Source: Leishmania infantum JPCM5
Lineage: Eukaryota; Euglenozoa; Kinetoplastea; Trypanosomatida; Trypanosomatidae
Assembly (NCBI RefSeq): GCF_000002875.2
Contig: NC_009410.2
Location: forward strand, 186,001-250,000
Direction of reading: 5' to 3'
Length of the DNA: 64,000 nt
Below are positions 30,201 through 39,247 of this stretch, in pieces. Position numbers and translations under genes: made by a program. Position 1 is the first letter of the stretch; every line of letters starts with the position of its first letter. The notes beneath the pieces were generated by a model. It was not told the origin of the DNA. It was given only the letters and a program-made list of their open reading frames with translations, and did not search any database.

Positions 30201-32530
30201 TGCCACGGTCCAGCGCGCACTGCCGCCATGGGGGTTGGTGTGGCAAATTGCAGGTGCACGATCTGCCTGGAACACTTGCACCGATCGGGTGCGAGACTCT
30301 GCTCTAGCCTCTTGCCGCTCATGTTGCACCCCAGCATCGATGCAACGCCCCAGGTGCCCATAACGCCGTCGTCGAACAGCAGTACGCCGAAGAGCTGGCC
30401 AAAGCAGACGTCAAGTATCTTGTAGGCCCCGGCCTTCAGCCGCACCGGCGTCAACACGTGGCTCGCCTCCGGCATCGTCAGACACTGTCCGTAAACGTTG
30501 TGGCCCCAGCAGTACAGCGCGCTGTCTCCGGTGAGCGCCATGGCGCACGCGGTGCCAGCGGCAATGCGGGTGACGCGCTCGTTGTCCTTGAGAAGAACCC
30601 GCTGAAGCTTGCTCACTCCAGCGTCGGAGTAGCGCACGCTGCACTCACCAATGCCGAGCTGACCGTTGTCGGCGCGGCCGCAGCTGTACAGCGCGCCATC
30701 AACGGTCAACACATACGTGACGGCGAGCCCGCAGGCAACCTGTGCCACACGTGCGGCCGCGTGAACATATGAAGGTAGGTACACATAGCCTGCGGCTCCG
30801 GTGACATCGAGAGAGGTGGCGCTGACCGCAAGAGCTCCAGCAGAAGCCGTCGATGTGGCCTTCGGCCATCCGGCGGAAGGCGGGACTTGGAGCTGATCCG
30901 CCACGCTCCGTCCCCCGGGTCGCGTCTCAGACAGAGTATCCACCGTGGATAGTCCGCGCGCAAGCGGCACCTTGGATACGGACACGAGTGGGCCTGCTGT
31001 AGGGGAACCCCCCCCAACCAGACTCGCCTGGCCCTCATTGCTGCCCAGCGCCGAGGCGTCGGGCGAGCTCGAGCACTGCTGCTTGGCGTTCACGGAAGCT
31101 GGAGCGGTGCCGCCGACTTTGGCATTCGACCCAGCGGGGTCGCTGCTCGCGGTAGCATTTATCGGTAGCCCGTGCGTGGATCGTCTGCGCCGCTGGCGAT
31201 GCTGACCGAGCGCGCCTTTTGCCGAAGAGCCCCAACTCAGCAGCTTGCCTTCTTCCAGGTAATGTCGCAGCAGAGAGCTGCCCAGGCACTGGCGGTGATA
31301 CGCGACGGTGCTAGCGTTGGGCGACACGAATGTCATCTCATTGCGCACAGCAAACAGGTGCGGGTCATCGCCTTCTGCTGCGACGTCCGGTTCACGTATC
31401 TGCACCGCCGCTTCCAGGATGGAGCCCCATCCGTGCCGATGCTCCGCAAGAAACGTCCGTGATGAGGAATCGGTGGCAGGCGGCCTTGGCGCCTGCTCCT
31501 GCTGCTTGCGCTCGCGCCACACCTGAAGGCGAGCCAGGTCGTCGAGCGTGGGCAGGCGCGGTACACAGCCAACGCCGTAATACACGGAAAAAAGCACCAC
31601 AGGCGTCGGAAACTGCGCCGTCATCGGTATCTCCGCCACAAGCGACTGAAAAGCCAAGGATACTCGATCACCATCACCGTCGTCGCAAGTCATCCCTCCC
31701 GCGGCCGTTGCATCGCTGCTGCCCTCACGCAACGCCGCACTTACGTAGAGCGGGTTGACGGGGTAGGGTACACTGATAGGCTTTCGGGGAAGCTCACGAT
31801 ACCACCGTGTTTGTTGCAGCGGTAAGTCCGCAGACGTGCCCGGGATAGAGACCAGCAGCGAACCTCGATTCTGAACGCCCGCACAACGCAGTGGACTTCC
31901 TGAGCCGCTCGTTGCAGCATGCGGCTGATGATTTGCCGGAGCAGTTAGAGAAGTGTGGCCGCCACTACACCCTGCCGCTGCAGCAGCTACCCTGGCTGTG
32001 TGGTGTGGCAGCGCTGGGATCAACTCGGCAAATTCGCTTTGACCTTCAGGACGTGGAGACAGCCGTCCAAATTCAGTCGATCCGGTCATAGCATTCAGTG
32101 ATGTCGCATTTTGGAGCAAATCCTGTGGACGACACCCATAAACGCCGATAAGAAGCGTCACAAACATGATCACATAATACCGCTGCCGGCGCCTGAGAAA
32201 AAAGTAAGCGTCAAGTATCATATCACGGCACTGCTGCAAGCCGAGTGAAAGGAGGACGCTCTTTACATCGTGTCCTTCCTGTGCATGCCGCGCGCCTAGA
32301 ACTGCGAGAATGCGCAGTGCGTAGAAGGCCTCCCTGCTGGGGGGCCCCGAGTTCGACGCGTGTGACTCGCGAAGCACAACGCCTTCACGAAGCATGAGTG
32401 TTGCAAGTGCAGTGTAGGCCCTGGCGCCTAGCTTACCCGTTGGTGCCTGCTGCCCCGCCTCGATGCAGTCCACGATATCCGGCAGACTGGAGGTGTCGCC
32501 TTGGCACAGTCGTCTGCAAGCCGCCTCCAT
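27293..32530 (-). CDS. Large RCC1-repeat protein (1745 residues)
   Basis: The first ATG of the frame is at 32530; the frame is open further upstream without an ATG. An N-terminal helical region of about 130 residues ends in a hydrophobic stretch (YYVIMFVTLLIGVYG) that may be a membrane segment. RCC1 blades follow between about residues 430 and 1290, for example LYSCGRADNGQLGIGE, LYCWGHNVYGQC, VYTWGVGRNGRLGHGTD, VYVFGENSEGQLGLRG, LVAIGRGERGQLGIGD, VYGWGSNDHRKLC and LWVWGMNRFGECG. The last 450 residues are Ser/Ala/Pro-rich low complexity, ending in a short ordered tail (GIRCFAGWEQICIVMEKYRP). Functional inference stops at a beta-propeller interaction platform. The N-terminal 140 codons have weaker GC bias at the third position than the rest. 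Confidence 0.88.
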   Translation of the reverse strand: MEAACRRLCQGDTSSLPDIVDCIEAGQQAPTGKLGARAYTALATLMLREGVVLRESHASNSGPPSREAFYALRILAVLGARHAQEGHDVKSVLLSLGLQQCRDMILDAYFFLRRRQRYYVIMFVTLLIGVYGCRPQDLLQNATSLNAMTGSTEFGRLSPRPEGQSEFAELIPALPHHTARVAAAAAGCSGGHTSLTAPANHQPHAATSGSGSPLRCAGVQNRGSLLVSIPGTSADLPLQQTRWYRELPRKPISVPYPVNPLYVSAALREGSSDATAAGGMTCDDGDGDRVSLAFQSLVAEIPMTAQFPTPVVLFSVYYGVGCVPRLPTLDDLARLQVWRERKQQEQAPRPPATDSSSRTFLAEHRHGWGSILEAAVQIREPDVAAEGDDPHLFAVRNEMTFVSPNASTVAYHRQCLGSSLLRHYLEEGKLLSWGSSAKGALGQHRQRRRRSTHGLPINATASSDPAGSNAKVGGTAPASVNAKQQCSSSPDASALGSNEGQASLVGGGSPTAGPLVSVSKVPLARGLSTVDTLSETRPGGRSVADQLQVPPSAGWPKATSTASAGALAVSATSLDVTGAAGYVYLPSYVHAAARVAQVACGLAVTYVLTVDGALYSCGRADNGQLGIGECSVRYSDAGVSKLQRVLLKDNERVTRIAAGTACAMALTGDSALYCWGHNVYGQCLTMPEASHVLTPVRLKAGAYKILDVCFGQLFGVLLFDDGVMGTWGVASMLGCNMSGKRLEQSLAPDRCKCSRQIVHLQFATPTPMAAVRAGPWHALAISQKGEVYTWGVGRNGRLGHGTDNSEVKPRLVEGLRSSFVVDASCSNAHSAVLTSTGAVYVFGENSEGQLGLRGRAPRRLPTMVPLPMKAVAVTCAREHTCILLADGDVVACGSYRTCGIGLGYGRQLCAPSRILTNYVTLTLHCGHLQSMAGAVHRRTSMMVVGHSTIEEVSRVSSLIVRSGVRCAGSGAGFLVVLSENNSLVAIGRGERGQLGIGDRMKPNRRDDVTVAAAFREVHIPSDVVIEHVRCGPDFVLALDTSGVVYGWGSNDHRKLCQPADVAQVFSPVRIAAYASERIVQIVCGGTFVVALTADGEVLTHGEAIYCGLGAPTSPTKAKGSDVPVPMRVAGLSDIVAVAAGLHHAVAMTASCSVFAWGVGVLGTGSTADVSDSTLFTSVTPAPVRVALSQTIRSIGCGPNNSFAISDEGELWVWGMNRFGECGMPTSGKGTGIGTGGGALQRLAARQKEGSDAAADHASAIATPTAVARQVRDAAFTGEFGVVVFEDGQVSVSGRIRYGGQRYLLSSFHSIPQPPFSIDVNEPVWRPPTEPRSSFSASLLGSGGGGASAAVATEPCQQGHQGNADAGGASKNDREPSPSSYVGLPAAGKSAMLPTDGQHQHRPQPPSPPRSYVSGMGAAAASPTSARASKSPPHRASPSLPLMTRGRGSPTIPSSRAATIVGEPAPLATPSNPLLSINSPRLGARDATPLDHGHDMMSAYSLPSISGLIPSAQGSMPQAATAVTLGTMDTEDVRSETDSGVYTVDEEAQANLVSSKAYFNSDEYSAPDAGALFSNAEVPSEADAYTPMPLRRTSDGATPPPVRAKTSTVAQARKPLSATWETLDTRAPPMLPLSPDHSAAQAADVGVATASSTATTTRAAAMAQARAQTPSRIHPAQRGPKVRAAATSKLPKPSLSSPPPPSAADERILGIRCFAGWEQICIVMEKYRPSAAEVGMAQTGLQVLLR

Positions 32531-33336
32531 GGAAAGAAAAACAAAGTGCTTGAGTGTGCGAGAGAGATAGCTTTCGGGAGCCCCGTAGCGAATGTAACCC
32601 GTCTGCTGGAAAGAGACGATAAACCGGTGCGGGATGAAAGGAATCCGCGCGTCGGAAAAGAATACGCATTTGAAAAAAAAAGAATACCGCGTGGGTTGGC
32701 GAGCCAAAAGACGACTAACTGCGCCCGGATATACAGTCGTTTGTGTTATGGATGCAACAGTGTCACTTTCTCCAGCACAGGGGGTCGAGATATCCTCATG
32801 GCCTCAGCGACAGGGAGAAAACGCCGCTTGTGCGTGCAAGAGTGCAGTACAAGAACGGCAACGAGTAGCACGTGCAAAAAGGGATAAGAAGCCGACTGAC
32901 CGTGTAGGCGCTGGCGCCACACCTCCGCAATTTGCTTTGTGACCGCCACGCAAAACGATAGCGGGAAACGGAGGGTTTAAGGAAAGCGATATGCCTGAAG
33001 CCTGCCCTTAGCAGCGGACTTGGTAGCACGAGAGTAAAAGGGAAAAGCAGGGACGCGTGAAGGCAGTGAACAGGAAGATGGGTAGTTACGAAAGAAAGAG
33101 TGGATGCAGAGGCTGATTCACGTTTTTGTGATCGCTTTGCAACACTAGAAAGGGAAAGCATGAAGGAGAACAGGTAATAAATGCATTGGCTTTCTCCAGA
33201 GTTGCCCACCACGCGTATATGGCAACCGGCGCGGTGGCGGTGGTGTCCACACAGCGCAGATGAGAAAAAAAAAACCGTAGAGCAAGGTCAGTTTTTGCTT
33301 TGTTGTCTTTCCTTTCTTGGTCAAGACACCCGCACG
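32531..33336 (-). other. Intergenic region, lower GC
   Basis: About 0.8 kb between the IST3-like and large RCC1-repeat genes. No supported gene. Base composition begins to fall toward AT compared with the rest of the window. Confidence 0.6.
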
Positions 33337-33813
33337 TTACAGCGTAATGTTATGCCGGCACAGCCACTGCACATATGTTTCCACCTCGTCATTGTACAAC
33401 TGAGGCACAACAACCTCCTCACACCGCTCCACTGTTATCCCCTTCTGCTCACCGGAAGACATTGAGCCTTCCTGTGCCTCCGAAAGGAAGAAATGCTCAC
33501 CCTTGTCGTAGTTGCTGTTAAGTTCGTCGGCTGCCAGAATTCCACTGCGGTAGTCTTTGAACTTCACGAATGCAGTTCCCAGAAAGCGGCCAGTTTTCCT
33601 GTGGCGCACGAAACGAACGTCAACGATTTCACCGAACTGCGAAAAGACGGTTACAATATCTCCTTCAGATATCTGAGGGGTGCTGCTATCGTCCCTTGCA
33701 TCCTTCGGCGGCTGGCTAAGCAAACGCCTTATGACGATCCACGGCGCGCTTCCTAGCAAGGCGTGATACTCAGGCGTGTAGGGGCCGGAGTTTCCGCTGC
33801 GGTACTTCTTCAT
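33337..33813 (-). CDS. RRM protein resembling IST3/Snu17/RBMX2
   Basis: A 158-residue protein with a single RNA-recognition motif at about residues 20-105. The N-terminal PYTPEYHALLGSAPWIVIRRL, then EGDIVTVFSQFGEIVDVRFV, TGRFLGTAFVKFKDYRSGIL and AADELN follow IST3/RBMX2 closely: a W/Y-x-E-Y lead-in, E-G-D-I-x-x-V-F-S-Q-x-G-E as RNP2 neighbourhood, and D-x-R-S-x-x-L-A-x-D-x-L-N after RNP1. IST3 is part of the RES complex bound to the U2 snRNP. In trypanosomatids the related role would be in the splicing machinery used for trans-splicing. RNP2 is unusual (IVIRRL instead of I-x-V-G-G-L), so RNA-binding strength is uncertain. The C-terminal 40 residues lack the basic tail of human RBMX2. Confidence 0.75.
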   Translation of the reverse strand: MKKYRSGNSGPYTPEYHALLGSAPWIVIRRLLSQPPKDARDDSSTPQISEGDIVTVFSQFGEIVDVRFVRHRKTGRFLGTAFVKFKDYRSGILAADELNSNYDKGEHFFLSEAQEGSMSSGEQKGITVERCEEVVVPQLYNDEVETYVQWLCRHNITL

Positions 33814-34608
33814 TATGACCCCACACCGGAGCAGAGCGGATGTGCTACGGAGAGTAAGTCGCAGCTACCGTTTTTGCTTCTTCGCTTCCATAAAAGAACG
33901 AGAGTGTTGCGATTAAGAAGCGGAAGAAAGGCTGAAGAGAAGTTTCGGGCAACGAGAGAGTCGCATGCCAGCTCACAGAGACCGCTTTTTGTTCTTGCAA
34001 AAATACCTTTCGAAACCGTCACATTCCGGTGCGGCATGTGGGAGTGTATAGTGGCGTTTCTGCAACGGTGCTGCTCCAATGGGCAATGTGTCTTCTGTTA
34101 CGGTCGCTTTATTCCGACGGGAAACCCACGCAACGGGGAGGGTCAAAAGCAAAAGACAATGGGGTGTTGCAGGGAGTCGATGTTGAAAGGAGGAAAAGTT
34201 GGTCTGAGCAGACAGGCCATTCAGGCAGATGAGAAAGGAAGCCAAGAGTACAGAGTAGCAATGCAACTAGTGGCCCAGAGCGGAAGCGGCCACGCAATCC
34301 TTTTACTTCCTTTTTTCACCTGGCAGCACAGAAAAAGACGAAAAAAAACACCGAAAGACAACCCTAGGAGCACAGATGCATTGACAAGCAGATGAGAATA
34401 CTAGACGAAAGGGCACAAGAGACTATCTAATTAGAATATATATATATATAGAAACTCTACGTGCAATACAACAAAAACAACCACTTTAGGCTCTACACGA
34501 AAAGGATCCATAGACAATGAAAGCGTGCAAGCCCAATAATGCATATATATATATATATATATACGATGCCAATAGCGTCATCCGATTTTCAAAGGAGTGA
34601 GTTTGCTG
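33814..34608 (-). other. AT-rich intergenic region
   Basis: Low GC for this genome, with two AT microsatellites (34436-34450 and 34543-34563). A plus-strand frame at 33763-34395 shows no coding signature. Confidence 0.6.
34436..34563. repeat. Two AT microsatellites
   Basis: AT runs at 34436-34450 and 34543-34563 near the 3' end of the 544-residue gene, in its probable 3' UTR. Confidence 0.85.
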
Positions 34609-36243
34609 TCATGATACGTAGAGAGCATTCTGAGACTCCAAGTCAGAGAAGGTGAAGCTTTTGCTTGGAATTCTCCAGCTGTAGGAAGTAATTTTCTCCG
34701 TTTCACTTCTCTTCGCTTCGACATCCCTCTGCTCTTTCTCACGCTTTTCCTGCTCAGCCTGTTCCTTTTGTTTTTCGAACTTGATTGTGACGGTATGAGG
34801 TCGAGAAAGTCGCTCGAAAAGGTCGCGCGTCGCAGAGCCCTTCCGGCGAGAACTAGAACCGCGCGGCTTTGCTGTGAAAGATTTTTCATCTTCACTGAAA
34901 CCAATCCCGTCGTCGTGGCCCTGTGAGCCGTCTCTGGCTTTGCTACTATTTTCTCTGTCATACGGCGCCTCCCCACGCTCTTGCTGGCGCTTGAGATCAA
35001 TTAGCCGCTCCTGCTCAGCCTTTTCCTTGTTGTAACGCTGTGCATCCGCGTACAACCGCAGGAAAACCTCTTTGGGATCAGCCTGAGAGTCCACCGCCGA
35101 GCGGTGCGGATTCACGAAAGTGGAGCGCGAGCCGTGAGATGCATTTCTCTCGATTTCAGCGTTGTCGATTTCTTTTTGCGCGCAGCGGCTGGCACTGCGT
35201 CTCTTCGCGGCGTCAGCGTCACCGTGCATCCTATCGTATACGTCGTTCTCGTGGCCACCGCAACTTACACGCAGTGAATACGCCCTCTCGCTTTCGCGGT
35301 GGGTAGACTTTTGCATACGCATTTTTCGCCGCCACGACGCGTTGTTCACCTTCGGCTGAAACGTGCAGTTTTCTTCGTCATCGCGCATGCGCTCATCTTC
35401 ATCCAGGTGGCCTTGCGATGTCGGGCGCCGTGCTAAATAGTTGGACTCCTGATGGTCCTGCGCCTTCAGAGCAGGATGGATTGTATCCACCTGCTGCGCC
35501 ATATACGAGCAAGCCTCTGCTGGCCGCTCCCTCGCTTGCTGCGGCACCGCTGCCTCTTCGTCCTGTGATCGAGCACTGGTACTCATTTCTATGGGCAAGT
35601 CACGCGATACGGGAGTGCCGCAAGAAGCAGACAATTTAGAGAACGGAGCGTGCCGTTCACCGCGCGGCTGCTCATAATCGTTTCTGGATGGCCAAGGATG
35701 ATTTTCAGTGGGCCGCGTCATCTGTCGTTTTGCGCGATCTATAATGCTCTCGGGTTGATCTTGGGGAATACCGCCGTGTGAGCGCGGCTGAAACGACGGC
35801 TTTGTTCTTACTGAAGGATGAGCATGCTGTACTGAAGAGACATGCGATGGAACCTCTGACGCTGGCTTTTGTGCAGTTGTCCTTGGTGCTGTGGTTTCGT
35901 GCCGCTGCGATTCTTCTACCCGGTGAAACCCGGAGACAGCGCTGTCGTTTTTTAGCCAGCGACTCTCGATATCCGCTCGTGGATGCTGGGCAAAATACTG
36001 GTGATACTTCTCAGCAAGACTACCCAGCTGTGTGACTGCGTGGAGCTCACTTTTTACGTTTACCGGCCGTTCCTGAGAACGACGGAGCATTTCATGGTTA
36101 CACCCGAGAGCCGCCTTGTCGTACAAAATACGCACTGGTGTGGAGGGCACAAAACAAGGAGGGGTTCTTGCCCGTGAGTCAAAATACTCTAGCTGCTCCT
36201 GCGGCAAATCATAGTGTGCACGTTTTAAATAAGAAGACTCCAT
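34609..36243 (-). CDS. Kinetoplastid hypothetical protein (544 residues), charged, with recurring motif
   Basis: The ATG at 36243 is the first in the frame. I do not recognise an enzyme family. The protein is hydrophilic and probably largely helical in its second half (KEKAEQERLIDLKRQQERGE, then KQKEQAEQEKREKEQRD). A degenerate unit recurs: an aromatic-x-P/K-K motif (TFQPKVNN, TFVNPH, SFTAKPRG) followed by a basic patch and a V/L-aromatic-x-R-L/M-aromatic segment (DVYDRMHGDADAA, EVFLRLYADAQRY, DLFERLSRP). Similar units occur in several kinetoplastid cytoskeletal or flagellar proteins, so a structural role is possible but unproven. Codon use is markedly less GC-biased than in other window genes, matching the low-GC surroundings. 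Confidence 0.8.
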   Translation of the reverse strand: MESSYLKRAHYDLPQEQLEYFDSRARTPPCFVPSTPVRILYDKAALGCNHEMLRRSQERPVNVKSELHAVTQLGSLAEKYHQYFAQHPRADIESRWLKNDSAVSGFHRVEESQRHETTAPRTTAQKPASEVPSHVSSVQHAHPSVRTKPSFQPRSHGGIPQDQPESIIDRAKRQMTRPTENHPWPSRNDYEQPRGERHAPFSKLSASCGTPVSRDLPIEMSTSARSQDEEAAVPQQARERPAEACSYMAQQVDTIHPALKAQDHQESNYLARRPTSQGHLDEDERMRDDEENCTFQPKVNNASWRRKMRMQKSTHRESERAYSLRVSCGGHENDVYDRMHGDADAAKRRSASRCAQKEIDNAEIERNASHGSRSTFVNPHRSAVDSQADPKEVFLRLYADAQRYNKEKAEQERLIDLKRQQERGEAPYDRENSSKARDGSQGHDDGIGFSEDEKSFTAKPRGSSSRRKGSATRDLFERLSRPHTVTIKFEKQKEQAEQEKREKEQRDVEAKRSETEKITSYSWRIPSKSFTFSDLESQNALYVS

Positions 36244-37432
36244 CTCCTCTAGCACCGTCCTGTTTTCGTCACAGGACAGAAAAGTGCTCTTGCTGTATTT
36301 TCTTTTTTATTTCCTTTGTTGCTTTTGAGAGCTTTTGGGGAGGAGTTTGCAGTAGGCAGTATTGTATGTGTCAAATTAGAAAACAGGAGTTTCTTGAGTA
36401 TAAGCCAATAAAGCATAAAGTGCTATTTTTTTTTCGTTGTCCAAAGCAAAAGGGAGAAAGACGCGCATGCTTTCAATAGACTTCCCAAAAATAGCAAAGC
36501 GACGAGTTTTCGCAGACGGCAATCGAAAGAGCTCAGTCTTCCCTCTCTTTTTTTTTTGCCGGAGCAGGTCCATTATCTGTAGCGATGCAACGCCGTAGCG
36601 TCGCTACGTCGTAGGGGCTTGAGCCTGCCACCAACAGAAGCGGTTCGGCATTTTGACAGAGATAGAAAGCTGGTTGGCGTCTACTCAAAGAGTGTGGTCA
36701 CAGGACCGCGTGACACCACGCACGGAGAGTCCCACATAGCCAAGAGGTTTGTCCTCAGAAACCAAACAGATCTGGCTGAGATGAAGCGCAAAGTGGATAA
36801 CATCATGTCGCAGAGCTGCTACCGGTAATCGGCTTTCAATTAATTCAATAATCGCATTTGTATTTGTGCTGCTGCTAAATAGCTTTTCCTTCATACGATA
36901 AACGAGAGTCAATACAGCATAAAATAGAAGCTAAGACACACCAAGCATATGCAGCGGGAAAAAAGCTCTCATTTCTCTGTATTGAATCGGCGCAGGGTTG
37001 CGATGAAAGTCTTGCCCATGAGAAGTTTTCAATTGGATCAAAACCACTTTGCATTCGAACAAGTACTTGAGTAAATTTGATGTGTGTTTTTTCTCGACAA
37101 ACTAAGATCGGACACAACAGACGCAACGGCCTCCACCCTTAAGCATGACCGTGGACATGGTCTGCTGAGATCAAGGTTTGCAGTCCACCCGAGTCCGTCT
37201 GGCGCTGATCGCACAGCACTTGTGCGAGAAATGAACGAGGAAGATCGCGAAAAGCCCCGTAGACGCATTGCCTGATTCGAAGGCTCGTCCTCGGCGACGA
37301 GGATTCAGCCGTAGGGCAACCCAGGTAGGAGAACTGTGGTTGCGCACGTCTATTTGTTGGCTTGTTCGTGATAGAACGTCATGTTGAAAAAAAAGATCGG
37401 CGCCGCTGTCGCTTGGGAAAAAGCTAACCAGG
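36244..37432 (-). other. Low-GC intergenic region with a degenerate retroposon fragment
   Basis: 1.2 kb without a convincing gene. A plus-strand frame at 36619-36828 begins inside repeat-derived sequence and is treated as non-coding. The retroposon remnant is listed separately. Confidence 0.55.
36560..36910 (-). mobile_element. Degenerate SIDER-like fragment
   Basis: The plus-strand segment 36588-36665 (GCTACGTCGTAGGGGCTTGA and following, including AGAAGCGGTTCGGCATTTT) aligns by eye with 22592-22645 and 46780-46835 of the better-preserved copies. Outside this core similarity is lost. The end at 36910 is a guess based on composition. Orientation is sense with the genes. Confidence 0.5.
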
Positions 37433-37645
37433 TCAGCCGGCAGGGACGTTGTAAACGCCGGTACCAACCTCATAGCGATCAAGTCTATCATACCGCTGCT
37501 GCGCGCGGCTTTCCGCCTGCTTTCGAAAGCGGTAGACAAAGAATGTGCTCACCGCCAAGGTGCAGGCGCAGAAAACTTCGAACATGATAAAGGGAGTGCT
37601 GCTCCTCTCCGAACTTGCCCCGTCGGGGCATTGCACGCTGTTCAT
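37433..37645 (-). CDS. Small single-pass membrane protein (70 residues)
   Basis: Starts at the ATG at 37645. A hydrophobic segment at about residues 19-38 (FIMFEVFCACTLAVSTFFVY) is followed by a basic stretch (RFRKQAESRAQQRYDRLDRY), which favours a cytosolic or matrix-facing C-terminus. Codon use is consistent with coding, and other frames here are less plausible. The layout resembles small organellar membrane subunits, but I cannot assign a family. The low-GC context makes chance frames of this length less likely. Confidence 0.6.
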   Translation of the reverse strand: MNSVQCPDGASSERSSTPFIMFEVFCACTLAVSTFFVYRFRKQAESRAQQRYDRLDRYEVGTGVYNVPAG

Positions 37646-38176
37646 TGCTAGGACTCAGTTCCAATGATGGTTTGAACAATTCGGAGAACGACTTCTGAAA
37701 TACGAGAGAAGAGGAAAAAGAATATTTTGCGTTCATTTGGATTGAAGTCTTGAGGTGCATGGGGGGTGGCTTCCCAGGACTGGTGGGCTGCCGGCTTGCG
37801 TCGCGGTTCTGTTGGGATGTGGCCGTGCCTCTTGCCTCGGGGGTGGCCGGGGTATCGCGTGGTGCGCTGTCTTCCCGCCTTTTCGGTTCAGGGGGGGGGG
37901 GGGCTCCTGCCCGGGGCTTTTGCTCTCCGCCGCGCTGGGGGCGGGCCCAGGGTTCGGGGCGCCCCTCCCGGGAAGGCGAGCGCCGGCTCTTGGCGGCCGG
38001 GGAGGCCGCGGCTTGGGAATAGGCGGAGGGCGAAAAGCGTGGCGAAAAGATGGCGTTTTTACGAGTGTGAGGGGGCGGGAGTGAGTTGCACGGCGTGGGG
38101 CGCTAGTGGTGTTCACGGCTCTGCCTAGTTTTGCTTTTTTGTGCGTTACAGTTGACAACGGGGGGGGGACTACAGC
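37646..38176 (-). other. Intergenic region with a GC-rich, G-run island
   Basis: From about 37,740 to 38,160 the plus strand is extremely G-rich, with many runs of three to six G and one of twelve. This contrasts sharply with the AT-rich DNA just before it. Open frames on both strands encode only Pro/Arg/Gly-rich sequence. Confidence 0.6.
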
Positions 38177-38641
38177 TTAATCGCGCGCCCGCTTCTCACC
38201 TGGCGCCACCTCCTCTGCCTGCGGCTCTTGCTCTTCCTCTTCGCCAAGAAACGTCGGAGCCACGACAAGGGGCTTGTCGCCGGACGGAAACATGGCGCCG
38301 TTCAGCTCGGCGATCGCGCGCTCGTACCCAGCACGGTCCTCCAGCTCTACCAAGGCGTAACCGGCGCAGAAGCAGTCGGCGTTCAGGGGGATCTTAATAT
38401 CGGTGATGGCGCCAAAGTAGCCCGGATCACCCTCCTTGAACGAGACGAGGTAGTTGGCTATGTCTTCCTGCGTTGTTGTTTCCGGCAGGTTCGAGAAAAA
38501 GAGCACCCAACCCTCGATGCTCGGAATGGGATAGCCTGGCTGTATGTCGTCTGGGCGCTGCAGGCGTTCGTACTGCGTGCGAGCGCGGCGCACGCGGCGT
38601 AGCTGCCGCAGTCCGGTGCTGGTGGCTGCGGTGGCTTCCAT
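38177..38641 (-). CDS. Y14: Y14/RBM8A-like exon-junction protein
   Basis: A 154-residue protein with one RRM at about 44-131: GWVLFFSNLPETTTQEDI carries the RNP2 region, GYALVELEDRAGYERAIAEL the RNP1 region, and PLVVAPTF ends the domain. The lead-in RPDDIQPGYPIPSIEGW resembles the Y14 segment P-x-x-S-V-E-G-W that precedes the Mago-binding RRM. The C-terminus is acidic (EEEEQEPQ). Y14 forms a heterodimer with Mago nashi in the exon-junction core; a Y14-Mago pair has been described in trypanosomes, though divergent. RNP1 lacks the usual aromatic pair, as in other Y14 proteins whose RRM surface binds protein instead of RNA. Confidence 0.85.
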   Translation of the reverse strand: MEATAATSTGLRQLRRVRRARTQYERLQRPDDIQPGYPIPSIEGWVLFFSNLPETTTQEDIANYLVSFKEGDPGYFGAITDIKIPLNADCFCAGYALVELEDRAGYERAIAELNGAMFPSGDKPLVVAPTFLGEEEEQEPQAEEVAPGEKRARD

Positions 38642-39247
38642 CGGAGCAAACAGCGATTGCGGTGGGACGCGTGTACCTTGCGGTGGCTAACAACGAGATT
38701 TACGTGCTTTCGTTTGGCGCCGCTGAGAGAGCAGTCTCAGCGTCTTGAGGGCGTGTGTGATGAGAAGTGCTGCGTGAACTCAGCAACGGGTGGTACGACA
38801 CCGACACTCTCAGAGAGAGAGAGAGACAGCAAGAGGGAGAGAGCAACAGCGAAAAGCATGGAAGAGGGCGGAGGGCAATGTGACGGGCATGAGCATGCGT
38901 TTCTCATTCGATGACGCAGCTGTGGTTGCCAGCAGAGGCAGCACAGCCTGCTACAGCTAGATGCTTCGCACCTTTACCCTCAACCACTCGTCTCACGTGC
39001 ACCCGGGCTAAGTTCTAGGGCCCTCAAGAGGCTCGCCTGTGAAGGTACATTACTCTTTTTTCGTGTGCGTGTGTGTGGGCTTCACCTGTGCGCATATCGC
39101 ACAGTGCGGAGAGAGGGCCGTTCGCCCCACAAGAAAGGGGCAAATATGCAGCCTTGCACATGAAAACACAGAGCGTTCCTCGAGCGCTCACGACTTCCAC
39201 CACACAAAGGAAGATGGACTCGCGAGAAGAACGTCGCGGCCACCACG
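38642..39247 (-). other. Intergenic region downstream of the small mitochondrial-type protein
   Basis: About 0.6 kb with a GA-rich run near 38,810-38,850. No gene is seen. Confidence 0.6.

Noticed and set aside
36619..36828. 70-codon plus-strand frame
   Set aside because: Its beginning is retroposon-derived sequence shared with other copies and it opposes the transcription direction.
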